Source of the DNA: Elysia chlorotica
Taxonomy: Eukaryota > Mollusca > Gastropoda > Plakobranchidae
Reading direction: 5' to 3'
DNA length: 64,000 bases
Assembly: GCA_003991915.1 (NCBI GenBank)
Contig: RQTK01000978.1
Location: 66,787 to 130,786 of the forward strand
Shown: piece by piece, positions 38,561 through 49,726 of the stretch
How positions within the stretch are numbered: position 1 is the first letter of the stretch
Layout: each line of letters opens with the position of its first letter
Notes under the pieces: generated by a model
What the model saw: the letters and a program-made list of their open reading frames with translations, nothing else
What the model was told of the DNA's origin: nothing
Database searches by the model: none
Made by a program: the position numbers and the translations under genes

Positions 38561-41399
38561 TGAAACGTTTACTGTGAGGACGGGCAAGTTTTATTTCACT
38601 CCTTGATCAATTACCGCCAAATCAACACCTTGTTCAATTAGGTTATCAAGATCGAGATTTAAATGTCACCCACACGATCTTTAACCTATATACAGATCAG
38701 TGAGTATTCTGTACTACTGGCATTTCTTAAGCGCCCGCGAACCTGTTTGTAGTTGCCAGCGCCGTAACCTTTAAAAGACAGTTTAGACAGGGGGTCTGCC
38801 TCCGTCCTATATAATCAGATACAACTGAACATAATCATTGCGCCACAAATGACGCTTATACAGCATTTGGAAATCACCTGTAGCCAGCCGGCTCCACATG
38901 TCTACTGTCTATACCTTGATCACGTCTGCCTTGTAAAGGTGTCTTTCATTCGCATGGCGCCCCTTTCATATTCACATGTACCGGTACCTTTCGTTCTTTT
39001 ATTGAAGTTGAGGTATATTTCACTAAGAACAGATAAAAGATTTTGCTTCTTTTGGGAAAACCCATTCTGAAAATACTTTGATATTTTTATTCAGACGAAT
39101 ATTAAAGCTTTTTCAGTTACCAATGAGAGACGCGAGACAGAAACTGTCTGTGTTCCCAAATTTAGTGAACCGGATGTTTTTCCCTTTATTTCAGTCAAAC
39201 ACTTCTATGTCTAAGATTTCAACAGTTTCCTTTTAGCTACAGAAACTACTGCTATATACCGATATTTCCCCATAAGGATCATAGAGTCCCGTCGGGCACA
39301 TTTCCAATCTTTGCTGGATTGCGTAAGTAACAAAACAAGTTACTGTTCCTATAGGTTAACAGCAGGATTATACATAAGAGGGACTCTTGAGCGCCAAACT
39401 ATAGTTATACAATAATAGGCAGTGAGAGAAAGAGTACTAAATGAGCTTTTCCTTCTCTTACGGTTAAAAACATTCGAGTACTGTTTTAGATGTGTTTCGA
39501 AGCATTAGTTTGCATAACTTACAGTTGTTTTTTGATGTTGTTGTTGTTTTTTTGTGTCAACCCAATGATATGATTACCGAGTAAAAGAAGCTAACTTCAT
39601 AAAGAAAAGCAAAGTTTAAAAACCTTTTTTTTTATTTAACGTAGCTCCCATAATACTATTTTGCGAGGGAGTAGGTGGCTTAATAATAGAGCGCGCAGTT
39701 TCTAAACGGGAGGTTTCCGGTGCGATCTTCACTCGGACCGCCTTGTTCACTACTGTTTGAGTCGGTGTACCTGTAATGGGGACTGCTGAGACAGACATCA
39801 TGGTACATGTATTCCAACTCAACCTGTTGGTGGCAGCACGTACATTTTCAGACGTCCGTAATGGGACCCGGCCGCGACACAGCCAATTTGCTGACATTGG
39901 ATGTTAAGAAATAAAGATACCAATCCATTCACTCTCATGGCCCTGCTGTCGTGCCGTAAAAGCAAACTTCCTATTTTAAAACGGTTTAACTGTACTGATT
40001 TACCGTGGCAATATTGTACAGCTCTAAAATAAAATAATAATGATAGTTCAAGACTCACCAAGAGCCCTTCATACATATTTAAAAGGCACACGTGTGTCAG
40101 GAATATATATTGAACTTTAACAAATACATGTAACAAATGTTCTCCAGTTTCGCGTAATACTCAAACGTTGAGGGCTGATGATTGAAATGGTATGCGCAAA
40201 TAATACAGTGGTCACAGTTGGAAGAACAGATTGATAACATTTCGATCACCAGCCTTCAACGACTGAGTATAGCGCGAAATTGGCATGCATCTTATTTGTT
40301 AAACCATGATACCCTGCATATTAATTTGTATCTTCTATGTTGTCAATCAGTGGTTATCGTTCATTAGTTTTGTTTTATTGTTGAGTTAAATCAAGTGTGC
40401 CGTAATGATAAAATAGTATTGATGTTAATATATTAATACATAAAAATGCACATACTGGACTTCCCATGTTAACGACAGATCGCCTGCACCCTAACAAAAA
40501 AAAGGTTATTTTCGCATAATATTCTCCTATGTCCTATCACAAGAAGCTTAGTGTATATTTGATACACATACACACACACACGCATATACAGTACAGAAAC
40601 ATCTATCTTAAAAGTAAGAATGCATCTTCTGAATCATACGTTTAAACAAGCTTTCAACGGCACTAAAACAATTCGATACCCTACTATTGTTGTTATTATC
40701 ATCATGCTTTCCCCCTTTTCGATTCAACCGTACACGAGGCTACCCAAAATAAAAGGCACCGAATCGACTGAAGCGAATACATTATTGTATGACATGGGTA
40801 ATAGTGATCTATTTATTTTATACTAGTATCATAGTGAGCACAGAAGGATTCACAATATTTTTTGATTGGTCTATAGGCCTTTTCGACAAAAGAATGTAAA
40901 CCGCCCTAACGTAGTTCCTAATATCTTAATGATATATCTGACTTTGGTTCCAAATGGAGGCCTCGTTCTGAATGCAAACCTTTGTTTATTTCTCTTACCC
41001 TGTCTATGATTCTTGGAAGCCTCGACCGTACAGGTTTCTACCAGCTTTCATAACCCGTGAGAAAAATTTCGTAGTTAGGTCCTCTGTATATTATTGTTTA
41101 TCCAATACTTGGACTAATATTGATGTGATCTTTTCTACAGCTTGCAAAGCTGTAAATTAATGACAATACCATAGGGTCACATATAGATATCCTTAGAAAA
41201 ATGGAAATGAGGACAGAGGAGGAGGGGGCATGGAAAAATGGAAGAATGAAATGGGAGCAAACAATCATGGGTACCGGGAGAAGGCGGTGAAAAAAATAAG
41301 GAGTAGTAGCAGGAGAAAAAGAAGAAGATGAAGAAGCATAGTACTATGAGCAGTAACAATTAGTAGCTGTAGTAGTGATTGAGAAGAGTTGAGTGTGTT
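38561..41399. other. Intergenic
   Basis: Apart from the decayed SINE at 39671 I see no supported gene. Short frames here have no family resemblance. Confidence 0.5.
39671..39790 (+). mobile_element. Degraded tRNA-SINE 5' half
   Basis: taatagagcgcgcagtttct (A box region), a changed B box ggtgcgatc and gagtcggtgtacctgtaatg. Shorter and more diverged than other copies. Confidence 0.5.
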
Positions 41400-41640
41400 G
41401 CTTAACGCCTAATTTCAGCACTATATAGGCTATATAGTCATTGTGGACGGGCCCCAAGGCTAATGTCTGACAATGTTACATGCCACACAGAGACAATGCG
41501 GGGAGACCTCCAATCTTGTTCAAGCCGGCCACATTAAACTGACACCGACCCAACCAGTAGGGTGCGAAATACGACAAATACATTTACTGTTCTTGGGTGA
41601 CCAACGCTCAAACCCTTGCACCAGTTCGCCCTTTCAGTTG
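41400..41640 (-). mobile_element. tRNA-SINE, antisense
   Basis: On +: gttgcttaacgcc (complement of the 3' end), ggcccc.aaggctaatgtctg, acactgaca-type core aaactgacaccgacccaacc, then a decayed B box. A (GTA)n tract follows the head. Confidence 0.7.
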
Positions 41641-41651
41641 TAACAATAGTA

Positions 41652-41688
41652 AGTAGTAGTAGTAGTAGTAGTAGCAGTAGTAGTAGTG

Positions 41689-41782
<94 letters not shown>
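41652..41782. repeat. (GTA)n microsatellite
   Basis: Interrupted then pure units, to the left of the inverted SINE pair. Confidence 0.95.
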
Positions 41783-41908
41783 AAGATAGTAGTAGAGTAT
41801 TAGATCAGAAAAGCAGGCCAACAACTATAGAGGCTTAACAAGACGGAGCTAACCTAGGGACAAATAATGATGCAAAGACTGAGGGAATAAGGTGAAAATA
41901 GAAAGAAA

Positions 41909-42070
41909 AAAGGGACAGCCACAAACCTAGGTCTAGCTAAAGACAACAGATAAGACAAGTAGACAAAGACACATTTTTAAACAAATGACAAGGACGGGGA
42001 TCGAACCCGCACCTTCTACTCGGCACCCATCGCCTTGCCAAGGCGAAGACCAGTGTGCTTAACCACTCTG
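41909..42070 (-). mobile_element. tRNA-derived SINE, left arm of an inverted pair
   Basis: Reverse complement of 42082-42243 with only a few mismatches. It holds a Pol III B-box-like gggttcgatcc (as ggatcgaaccc on +) and an A-box-like tgg..agagtgg. The outer flank leads toward a (GTA)n tract. Confidence 0.8.
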
Positions 42071-42081
42071 AAAGCCGATGG

Positions 42082-42243
42082 CAGAGTGGTTAAGCACACT
42101 GGTCTTCGCCTTGGCAAGGCGATGGGTGCCGAGTAGAAGGTGCGGGTTCGATCCCCGTCCATGTCATTTGTCTAAAAATGTGTCTTTGTCTACTTGTCTT
42201 ATCTGTTGGTCTAAGCTAGACCTAGGTTTGTGGCTGTCCCTTT
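42082..42243 (+). mobile_element. tRNA-derived SINE, right arm of an inverted pair
   Basis: Begins gatggcagagtggttaagca counting the loop bases, as in class II (Leu/Ser-like) tRNAs. The B box GGTTCGATCC lies near 42147-42156. The sequence then runs into a non-tRNA body ending next to a (GTA)n tract. A proper 7-base anticodon loop is not seen (gccttggcaaggc folds instead), so it is a SINE head, not a working tRNA. Confidence 0.75.
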
Positions 42244-42255
42244 CAGTTGTAACTA

Positions 42256-42262
42256 AGTAGTA

Positions 42263-42351
<89 letters not shown>
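42256..42351. repeat. (GTA)n microsatellite
   Basis: To the right of the inverted SINE pair. Both tracts follow the same lead tttcagttgtaac. Confidence 0.95.
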
Positions 42352-42352
<1 letters not shown>

Positions 42353-43463
42353 CAAGCGCAAAATGACGCGTTTTACTCTCAAGGACTTTTGAAGGTCAAG
42401 GACAGGTGGCAGAAATGTGTAACTATGCAGGGTGACTATGTAGAGAAATAAATGTAAGTGTGCCAAATTTTAAGTCTCTGGGTTTATTCCTTCATTGTCA
42501 TGCTAAGAACATAGTGAACACCCCTCGTACAACAATTTTCAGAGTACTGAGCAGTACCAACTACGTTATTAATTTTATCGATACAAAAACAAATGTGGCG
42601 TGACAAGTCGCTTCTTTTGAAGCGAGCATTAACAAAAAGTCAATAAATACATGTACATAAAAAGCTGTTGGCGAACCCGTGAAGAACCCATTGAGTGATC
42701 AGGCTTATTGATATCAGGTGATTTAATATTGATATTCATTGGCAAGGTCTAGTATGGTTAATGAAAGACGCATACAGGTCTAAAACATTACATGGATAAG
42801 AGGGGGCAAAATTGTTCACTCTTGGTGTGATACAAAAAGCTTTTGTTGTTATGTAGCAGTTTATAGTCATGTAGGAAGCTAACATAAAATACTTGGGGTG
42901 ATAAGTACAACGTCGCGATAGCTTACGACTCGTCTTAAGTCTTCTTATTCATATATTGATATGAGTCGTAACCTAGAGCGACGCTGTACTTAGAGGCTTA
43001 GATTAATAAGATAAGATAGATAAGATAAGATAATCTTTATTTGTCCCTTTAATAATAGACTAAAGCCGAAAAAACAATTCATAATTTAATGAATGCTAAT
43101 TTATAAAGAACCACACTACTAAGAATTAACTATATGTAAATACTAAGCATACGATCAATTTACATATAAAATATAGTTTGATAGAGATACGAATGTTATA
43201 TTTGATTGCTCTCCCTCTCCCCCTGAGTATGCCCAAAGTAATGTTATTTTGAACATTCACATCGTATCCTAATACACAATCTTACTGTTGCTTCGTGTAA
43301 AAAGAAAACTGAAATTGGAACTCAGAACAGATCATTGTGAAATCGTTTCCTCTATTACCAGAAGGACTAAGATATAACTTGTTGTCTAGTCAGATCGTAG
43401 CACAGCGGGTTAGAGCAAAGCAAAGGGAAAAGGATAACAATGATAAGGGGGAGACAGAGAGAG

Positions 43464-43470
<7 letters not shown>
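42352..43470. other. Intergenic with a hairpin
   Basis: 42903-42933 pairs imperfectly with 42961-42992 (about 26 of 31 positions, 27-base loop). No gene seen. Confidence 0.5.
43005..43035. repeat. (GATAA)n short tract
   Basis: Several ataag/gataa units before tctttatttgtccc; may be the 3' tail of a decayed retroelement. Confidence 0.6.
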
Positions 43471-43515
<45 letters not shown>

Positions 43516-43518
43516 TAA
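43471..43518. repeat. (GA)n microsatellite
   Basis: GA units inside a purine-rich stretch. Confidence 0.93.
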
Positions 43519-43984
43519 AGAGAAAGGGTGAAGTCAGAGTTAACTTAGCAACTAACAGAGATGAAGAAAAAGAATTACAACAAAAAACAGTAAAAGAAAA
43601 GAAAAAATTTAGGACATCAATACGCTCAAAGAATAAAACAAAAGTAAAATCAAACGTAAAAAACGAGTAACAGTAAAAACGAGTCCAGAATAAAGGATGG
43701 AAGGAGTGTGATTGAATGAGAGATAAAACTCTCTGACGTCAATCGGTCATTTACCGAGATTAATTCGTCCCAGTTTCCAATGGCTGAGATGGCTCTAAGC
43801 ATTTAAAAGCGTGTCTTATTAAGAGGTCACTCAGAGTCCACAGTTACCAGAGATGCGTATCTCAATTGTAAAACAGCCAAGTGACAATGGAAAGAAATTA
43901 CCAGCTGGTGAGGAACAGTGCTCTCAAAATCAGCCCCGGGTGTGGGCTGTACTTAAAGACCTTTAGTCTCTTATTTCCAGGGGG

Positions 43985-44225
43985 CGCGAACTGGCACCAG
44001 TGATAAAGCGTGGGTCTCCCAAACTGGAGGTCAATGATTCGAAACCCACAGTCAAAATGTATGTTTCCCCTTTCGTTCCCTACTGGTTGGGTCGGTGTAC
44101 TGTGAGTATACTGTGATCGGCTGATACGGAGTCATAGTATCCCTTCACTGTCTCTGTGTGGCAGCATGTAAATTGTCAGAAGTTATTCCTCGGACCCATC
44201 CACAATTATAGTAAGCATCAACAAA
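43985..44225 (+). mobile_element. tRNA-SINE, nearly full length
   Basis: gcgaactggcaccagtgata, B box gattcgaaacc, core ctggttgggtcggtgt, then ctctgtgtggcagcatgtaa and gacccatccacaattata. Confidence 0.78.
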
Positions 44226-44337
44226 CACACAAACCTCACTACCAGCGGACTCGGCACGCTGTTGTTGTTTGCCCCCATGTCAGGCAATAATTATAAGGTC
44301 GCCTCTACAACTGTTGTGAAATAGAATCTATGTTAGT

Positions 44338-44414
44338 AGAGCACCAGTAGCTCAAACCGATAACACTTTGGACTGAAAACAGAAGGTGTGCGGGTTCAAA
44401 TCTCAACCGGTGCC
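44338..44414 (+). other. tRNA-like sequence (pseudo-tRNA or SINE head)
   Basis: gcaccagtagctcaaaccga starts a 7-base acceptor arm that pairs with ccggtgc, with one mismatch. A B-box-like gggttcaaatc is present. The T arm and anticodon arm do not pair well, so a working tRNA is unlikely. Confidence 0.35.
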
Positions 44415-44743
44415 CTGAATATGATTCTTCAGGAGACCACATTGGACGTAGATTTAATCAAAGATTGATATTACTTTGAGCCCTGTTAATTTGCCTTTGT
44501 GTGTAAGGTTAACTTCCACCCTAAACTGTTGCAGTAACTTAGGCATAAGTCGAGATCTACGCCACAGATTTCTGCGTTTAGAAACTCTAATATGACTGTT
44601 TGTTAAACGAATGAAAAACTGAAGCTTCTGGAAGTCTTTACAGAGAAAACAAGAACATACGGGGGTAAAATGTCATGTTCAAAATGTGTTTCACTTCAAA
44701 TGGATTTTTAAAAACTTTTTTGTGTTTGTTGTTATTGTTTTTT

Positions 44744-44744
44744 A

Positions 44745-44798
<54 letters not shown>

Positions 44799-44800
44799 GG

Positions 44801-44832
<32 letters not shown>
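44744..44832. repeat. (GTT)n microsatellite
   Basis: Nearly pure units with one GTG change, GTT-rich to about 44940. Confidence 0.95.
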
Positions 44833-45400
44833 ATTGTTATTTTTGTTGATGTTGTTGTTATTGCTGCTGTTCAGTTATTGTTATTCGGTTGTTGTTTTTG
44901 TGTGTGTTTTGGGGTAATTTGTTGTTGTTGTTTGTTTGTTTTTTGCTTCAGATAAACTCCCGGTTCTTGTAATGTGAAACTTGTGAAACTTTACATCAAA
45001 TTATAAATCAGACAGTGATAAAAGTCAAAAGTAAAATTAATGTACATACGACCTCGTTAACCTCAGGTAGTTTTCGTTTGATCTGTACGATGTAAAAACC
45101 CTATCACTTTACATGTGCACTTTGATTATCTTTCATGTCTACAACTCGACCTGTTGCGGATCGGACGGTAGTAAACTTTAAAGTTCTAAAGATCCTCGTG
45201 ATATTTCTTTGTGTCCCATCTTCTATCTTTTGGTTCAGAAGTTCAACGCTTGCTAATGCTTCCTTTGTCTGTGTTTCCCTTGATGTAAGCAATGTAGGCC
45301 TACATGGTCCCAATGAACTTTTGAATCAGTGCCTTAGTCATTTGATAGGAACAAATGAAAAAAGGGGTAAACGTTAGGGTGTATGCGTGCTTGTATGTGT

Positions 45401-45402
45401 GA

Positions 45403-45463
<61 letters not shown>
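45401..45463. repeat. (GT)n then (GA)n compound microsatellite
   Basis: gtgtgtgtgtgtg leads into (GA)n. Confidence 0.94.
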
Positions 45464-45466
<3 letters not shown>

Positions 45467-46014
45467 CTTTGTGAGTATGGAGACAGATAATTGAAAATAT
45501 GTTTGCTTTGGGGTTTTGTATAATTATATAATATATAAATTGCTGCAGTTGTTGTAAGTCTTGCTCTTGATAATGTTTAATAAGAAATTTCTGATGCGTT
45601 TTCAATTTCAAAAGTTTAGTATTCCACCTGCAGGTACACTTATTGCATCGTTAAAATCTGTTGTGAGCGTTCTTTATTGCAACTCATCTCTATATTGGCA
45701 ACACTTATTTTCCGTTTTCCCTCTTCTAACGTATAAAGAATATAACAAGGACAAATGGAAAGCTCTAGAAAAAGGAAGTTACCTTCATAATCAGTATGTC
45801 TCATCAAGAATAGCAGCAACAGTTCCGTCTACAGTTTGGGGAGTCATCAGAACGGAGAAGAGTGGCGTGAAAATTATCGTTTGGGCATCGACGTTGTCAT
45901 CTTTGGTCAAAAGCGTCGACAGTGGCACGTAACAAATAACAAGGAACAGGGAACAGGGAAAGGTTACTACATCTTCAACTACTACCAATAGTGGCGATGG
46001 TGTTCCACGCATCT

Positions 46015-46418
<404 letters not shown>

Positions 46419-46639
46419 AGTTTTTTAAATTAAATAAAACTTTATCTCATAGAATGAAAATACTCGCATCGCGCACTTCCACAGATTTCGAAACCAAAAT
46501 ATAAATCATGATACTCATTATACATTATCTTAACAATTCAAACTGTGCCTCGTAGTTGATTAATAATAGTTCACTTCGCCTAGATGCACACCCAACTGTA
46601 GGCATTCAAAATGATACCAACTGCCTTTTTGTCCTGATG

Positions 46640-46815
46640 GAGACTTTATAGACATAATGGAAGGTCTCCGATTCGATCCACGCTAGGGCCGACTTGTTCC
46701 ATGGTGGGATCAGAGTCAGTAGAGCCTGATCAGCTGTACATACAGGTATCCCTGATATATCTTTGTGTGGCAAAATTATCAGACGTTTGCCTTGGGACCC
46801 AAACATAGTGTAGAA
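46640..46815 (+). mobile_element. Decayed tRNA-SINE
   Basis: ggtctccgattcgatcc, ttgtgtggcaaaattatcag and cttgggacccaaacatagtg keep the family order but many positions differ. Confidence 0.45.
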
Positions 46816-47205
46816 TGTTTTTTAGGCTGAGTGATTAAAAATACACAAACTCTTCCTCTTTTCCATGTCTTCTTTCCTGCACCCTTTTTTTTCTTTTTTT
46901 TAACAAACAATGTATATGTCTTTGAGCCATAATGAAAATGAACTTTCTCTGCTGAATTGACAACATAACTTGCCTAATCTCATCTTTTATTATATCACAC
47001 TCTAGCCAACATCATTAAAAAAAAAAGAAGGATTCAAGTTAAAGAGAAGAGTACCAAGAAAATAAACCTGTTAAAGTCAAGAACCTGTCAGCCCTTTAAA
47101 AAAAGATATAATATCTTTAAAAAAACGTAAGATGTGAACAGATTGGTTCGTAAAGAAGGAGTATAAATTATGTAGACAAAGAAAGACTGAAAAAATAAGG
47201 TAAAA

Positions 47206-47209
<4 letters not shown>

Positions 47210-47266
<57 letters not shown>
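47210..47266. repeat. (GA)n microsatellite, cut by gap
   Basis: Pure GA up to the N run; its true length is unknown. Confidence 0.95.
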
Positions 47267-47417
47267 NNNNNNNNNNNNNNNNNNNNNNNNNNNNNNNNNN
47301 NNNNNNNNNNNNNNNNNNNNNNNNNNNNNNNNNNNNNNNNNNNNNNNNNNNNNNNNNNNNNNNNNNNNNNNNNNNNNNNNNNNNNNNNNNNNNNNNNNNN
47401 NNNNNNNNNNNNNNNNN
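47267..47417. other. Assembly gap (151 N)
   Basis: Run of N starting inside a (GA)n tract. Confidence 0.99.
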
Positions 47418-47715
47418 GGGAGGGACTAGCTAAGGAAAATAAAAAAAAAGGAATCTTGCAGATGTATAAAAATGTGTAATATGCCCCTTGAATATTCAAA
47501 GGCACTCTCAAGTGTATGTAAACATTTCATTTTTTGCCTCACACATTTAGACTACGACTGTATTGATGTTGTTAAATTGGACTAAGGCAAGTGCCATCAT
47601 GGGATATGGAAGGAGAATCTATTCATATTCTCTTATCTCATCTTGTTGGAGAAACACAAAAATATGCAGTTAGGGAGCCAAAGCCACAAAGCCAATAGGT
47701 TGATTAATGCACGCC

Positions 47716-47747
47716 GGTTGTTTTGTTGTTGCTGTTGTTGTTGTTGC

Positions 47748-47800
<53 letters not shown>
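47716..47800. repeat. (GTT)n microsatellite
   Basis: GTT units with two GCT changes near the start. Confidence 0.95.
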
Positions 47801-47999
47801 TTATTCATTTTTAGAAGGCTCTGTGTCTCCTATTTTTTCAATTCCTTCTTTACTGTGTGATTATCTGAGGCCAGTGCCTGGTTGTTGGGATGGAAGACTC
47901 CACTTTGTCGCGCGGGATGTAGTCTCCCAAATCAGGAAAGAGAAGTCCGGGGGTCGAGACTCTATATCGGGCAATTTAATTTGTTGGATTTCTCCCTCT

Positions 48000-48200
48000 G
48001 AGTCGGAGTTGGTGTCAGTGTTGTTGGTTAGTGTTCAACGTCAGCAGTACATAGGCTATATTGTGTACGGGACTCAAGACTAACGTTTTATAAGTTTACA
48101 TGCTGCGACACAGAGACATGGCAAGGATGTCCCAGAGCGTGGCTCGAACCACGGATCTCGTGCGTCGAAAGCCGATGTTCTAAACCAGGGCTACCCCCTT
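48000..48200 (-). mobile_element. tRNA-SINE, antisense
   Basis: tacgggactcaagactaacg, gcgacacagagacatggcaa and gtggctcgaaccacgg (complement of a B box) on +. The core between them is partly deleted. Confidence 0.6.
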
Positions 48201-48204
48201 CCCC

Positions 48205-48325
48205 CTTTTGGTGTCAATGTAATGTGACCATTTGGTACTAGAGTCTTTTTATCCCCACACTGTCTTGTGGGTGTGGCAACAAGTACAATTGGTGGTCGTT
48301 AGTCTTAGGACCCGTCACCATATAT
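48205..48325 (+). mobile_element. tRNA-SINE 3' half
   Basis: ggtgtcaatgtaatgtgacc, ctgtcttgtgggtgtggcaa and cttaggacccgtcaccatat. Confidence 0.55.
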
Positions 48326-48499
48326 GATTCTCCTCCAAAACCTAGGAGACGTAATACAAAGAGAGTGATCCTATATAAAAAAATAACCAAAACTGTGGTC
48401 ACGCGGGGAGAAGGTGCTGCAAAAAAAAGAAAACACCTAGTCGTAACGGTTTCCTCCCTGTAAGTACATGTATTAATACTAGTTCTATCAACTCTTAGT

Positions 48500-48776
48500 T
48501 AATCAGGGCGCAAACTGGCTCAAGTGGTAGAGTGTTGGTCTCCAGATTGGGTGGTCCGCGGTTTGAATCTCTCGACCGGCTACGATTTCGTTCCATGTCA
48601 CTGGTTGGGTCGGTGTCAGTATAATGTGACAGGAGTCATGGTATCCCCACCATGTCTCGTGTCTGGCACCACATCAAATTGTCTGATTTCAGTCTTGAGT
48701 CCGTCCACAATATAGCTTATACGCTGATTTAGACGTTAGACTAAGAAGTTAATCCAACTCAACTCAACTCAACTCA
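48500..48776 (+). mobile_element. tRNA-SINE, best preserved copy
   Basis: Reads from ctggctcaagtggtagagtg (A box) and gcggtttgaatct (B box) through the core actggttgggtcggtgtcag, gtctcgtgtctggcaccaca, cttgagtccgtccacaatat to gacgttagactaag. It ends in an (AACTC)n tail. Confidence 0.8.
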
Positions 48777-48783
48777 TAGTTAT

Positions 48784-49041
48784 TCAACTTAGCTTTTCCA
48801 CCAAACTGTGGCAAAAACAATCCAACCTCCGTAAAATTGAATTTTTACTCCTTTGTCGACCATTTTGAGTCCCGACATTAATCTCCGCCTCCGATCTCTT
48901 TGTAGACACATCACAATTTTTGCATGGTTTGCCAATGCTTCCAAAATACAAATTAATTGCCCCACAGGTTTCTATTATTAGCACTTCATAGAAATCTGTG
49001 AATAGCCCCAAACCTCCGGGTTTCGCACAACAAGCAGCCAT
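48784..49041 (-). CDS. Unrecognised 85-codon frame, divergent from the TNIP-like gene
   Basis: ATG at 49041-49039, MAACCAKPGGLGLFTDFYEV..., Cys-rich start (two CC/C-x-x-C groups) and a basic C-terminal half. No family recognised, no further exons found to the left, where SINEs begin. It could be a first exon, a small gene sharing a bidirectional promoter, or chance. Confidence 0.25.
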   Translation of the reverse strand: MAACCAKPGGLGLFTDFYEVLIIETCGAINLYFGSIGKPCKNCDVSTKRSEAEINVGTQNGRQRSKNSILRRLDCFCHSLVEKLS

Positions 49042-49108
49042 GTTCCTATCTTTAGAAAAAAGATTTCCCCAGGCCGGATGTTGTTTACTGACAACCTGGC
49101 GTTAGAAA

Positions 49109-49600
49109 AATAATTATAGATCTAGATCTAGATCTAGATCTAGGAACAGACTATATAGAATCTAGAATCTAGATCTAGTATCTTTTCAATATTTCAAAAA
49201 GCCTTTTTTATACACATACATTTTGATCCAATTCAACAACCCCGTTGCGTATGTTTAGATAGCTTCTAGATGCTAGATTCTAAATCAGGATTTGATCTAG
49301 ATTAGATCTAGATTCTAGATCTAGATCAGTAGTAAATCTAATCTAGATATACTAGAATCTACATATAGATCTAGATCTAAAGATACTACAGAAACCGAAA
49401 ACCTATTTAGATCTAGGCGATAGTACTGTTTAATGGTATTAGATATGGACATGACATCCTAGACAGAATGTAGACCTATACATTAGGTCTCAATGTATGG
49501 CCTAATTTGAAGTTACTCTTTACTATTCTAGAGATATCGGACTAGGATGCTATATATCTAGATCTTAGATTCTAGATATCCACATTTTCTGAAATAGAGT
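49109..49600. repeat. TAGATC-rich palindromic cluster upstream of the TNIP-like gene
   Basis: Many copies of tctagatctagatc and close variants over about 490 bases, ending just before the start codon at 49644. Each unit is self-complementary (AGATCT, CTAG). Possible promoter-proximal repeat. Confidence 0.85.
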
Positions 49601-49643
49601 CCAAATTCTTGCTCACAGTGGAATCTACATCAAATTTAATCTC

Positions 49644-49726
49644 ATGATGTCTTCAGTATCACAGCCTACATCTATGGGCTTAGAGGACGAGCAATCATCA
49701 TTAGAAGCAGAGAGAGATAAATATAG
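49644..49726 (+). CDS. TNIP: TNIP-like exon 1 (start)
   Basis: MMSSVSQPTSMGLEDEQSSL to DKY plus two bases of a split Arg codon; donor AG|GTGAGG. No other in-frame ATG lies between the upstream TGA (49590) and 49644. Confidence 0.75.

Noticed and set aside
39616-39897. 93-codon minus-strand frame
   Set aside because: Overlaps a decayed SINE in the opposite orientation, and the amino-acid sequence matches no family.
42082-42173. Working tRNA-Leu or tRNA-Ser gene
   Set aside because: A and B boxes are good, but the anticodon stem does not form around a 7-base loop and the acceptor arm pairs poorly.
42078-42260. 60-codon frame with Arg/Cys-rich start
   Set aside because: It lies entirely in the tRNA-SINE arm; such frames recur wherever this type of SINE occurs.
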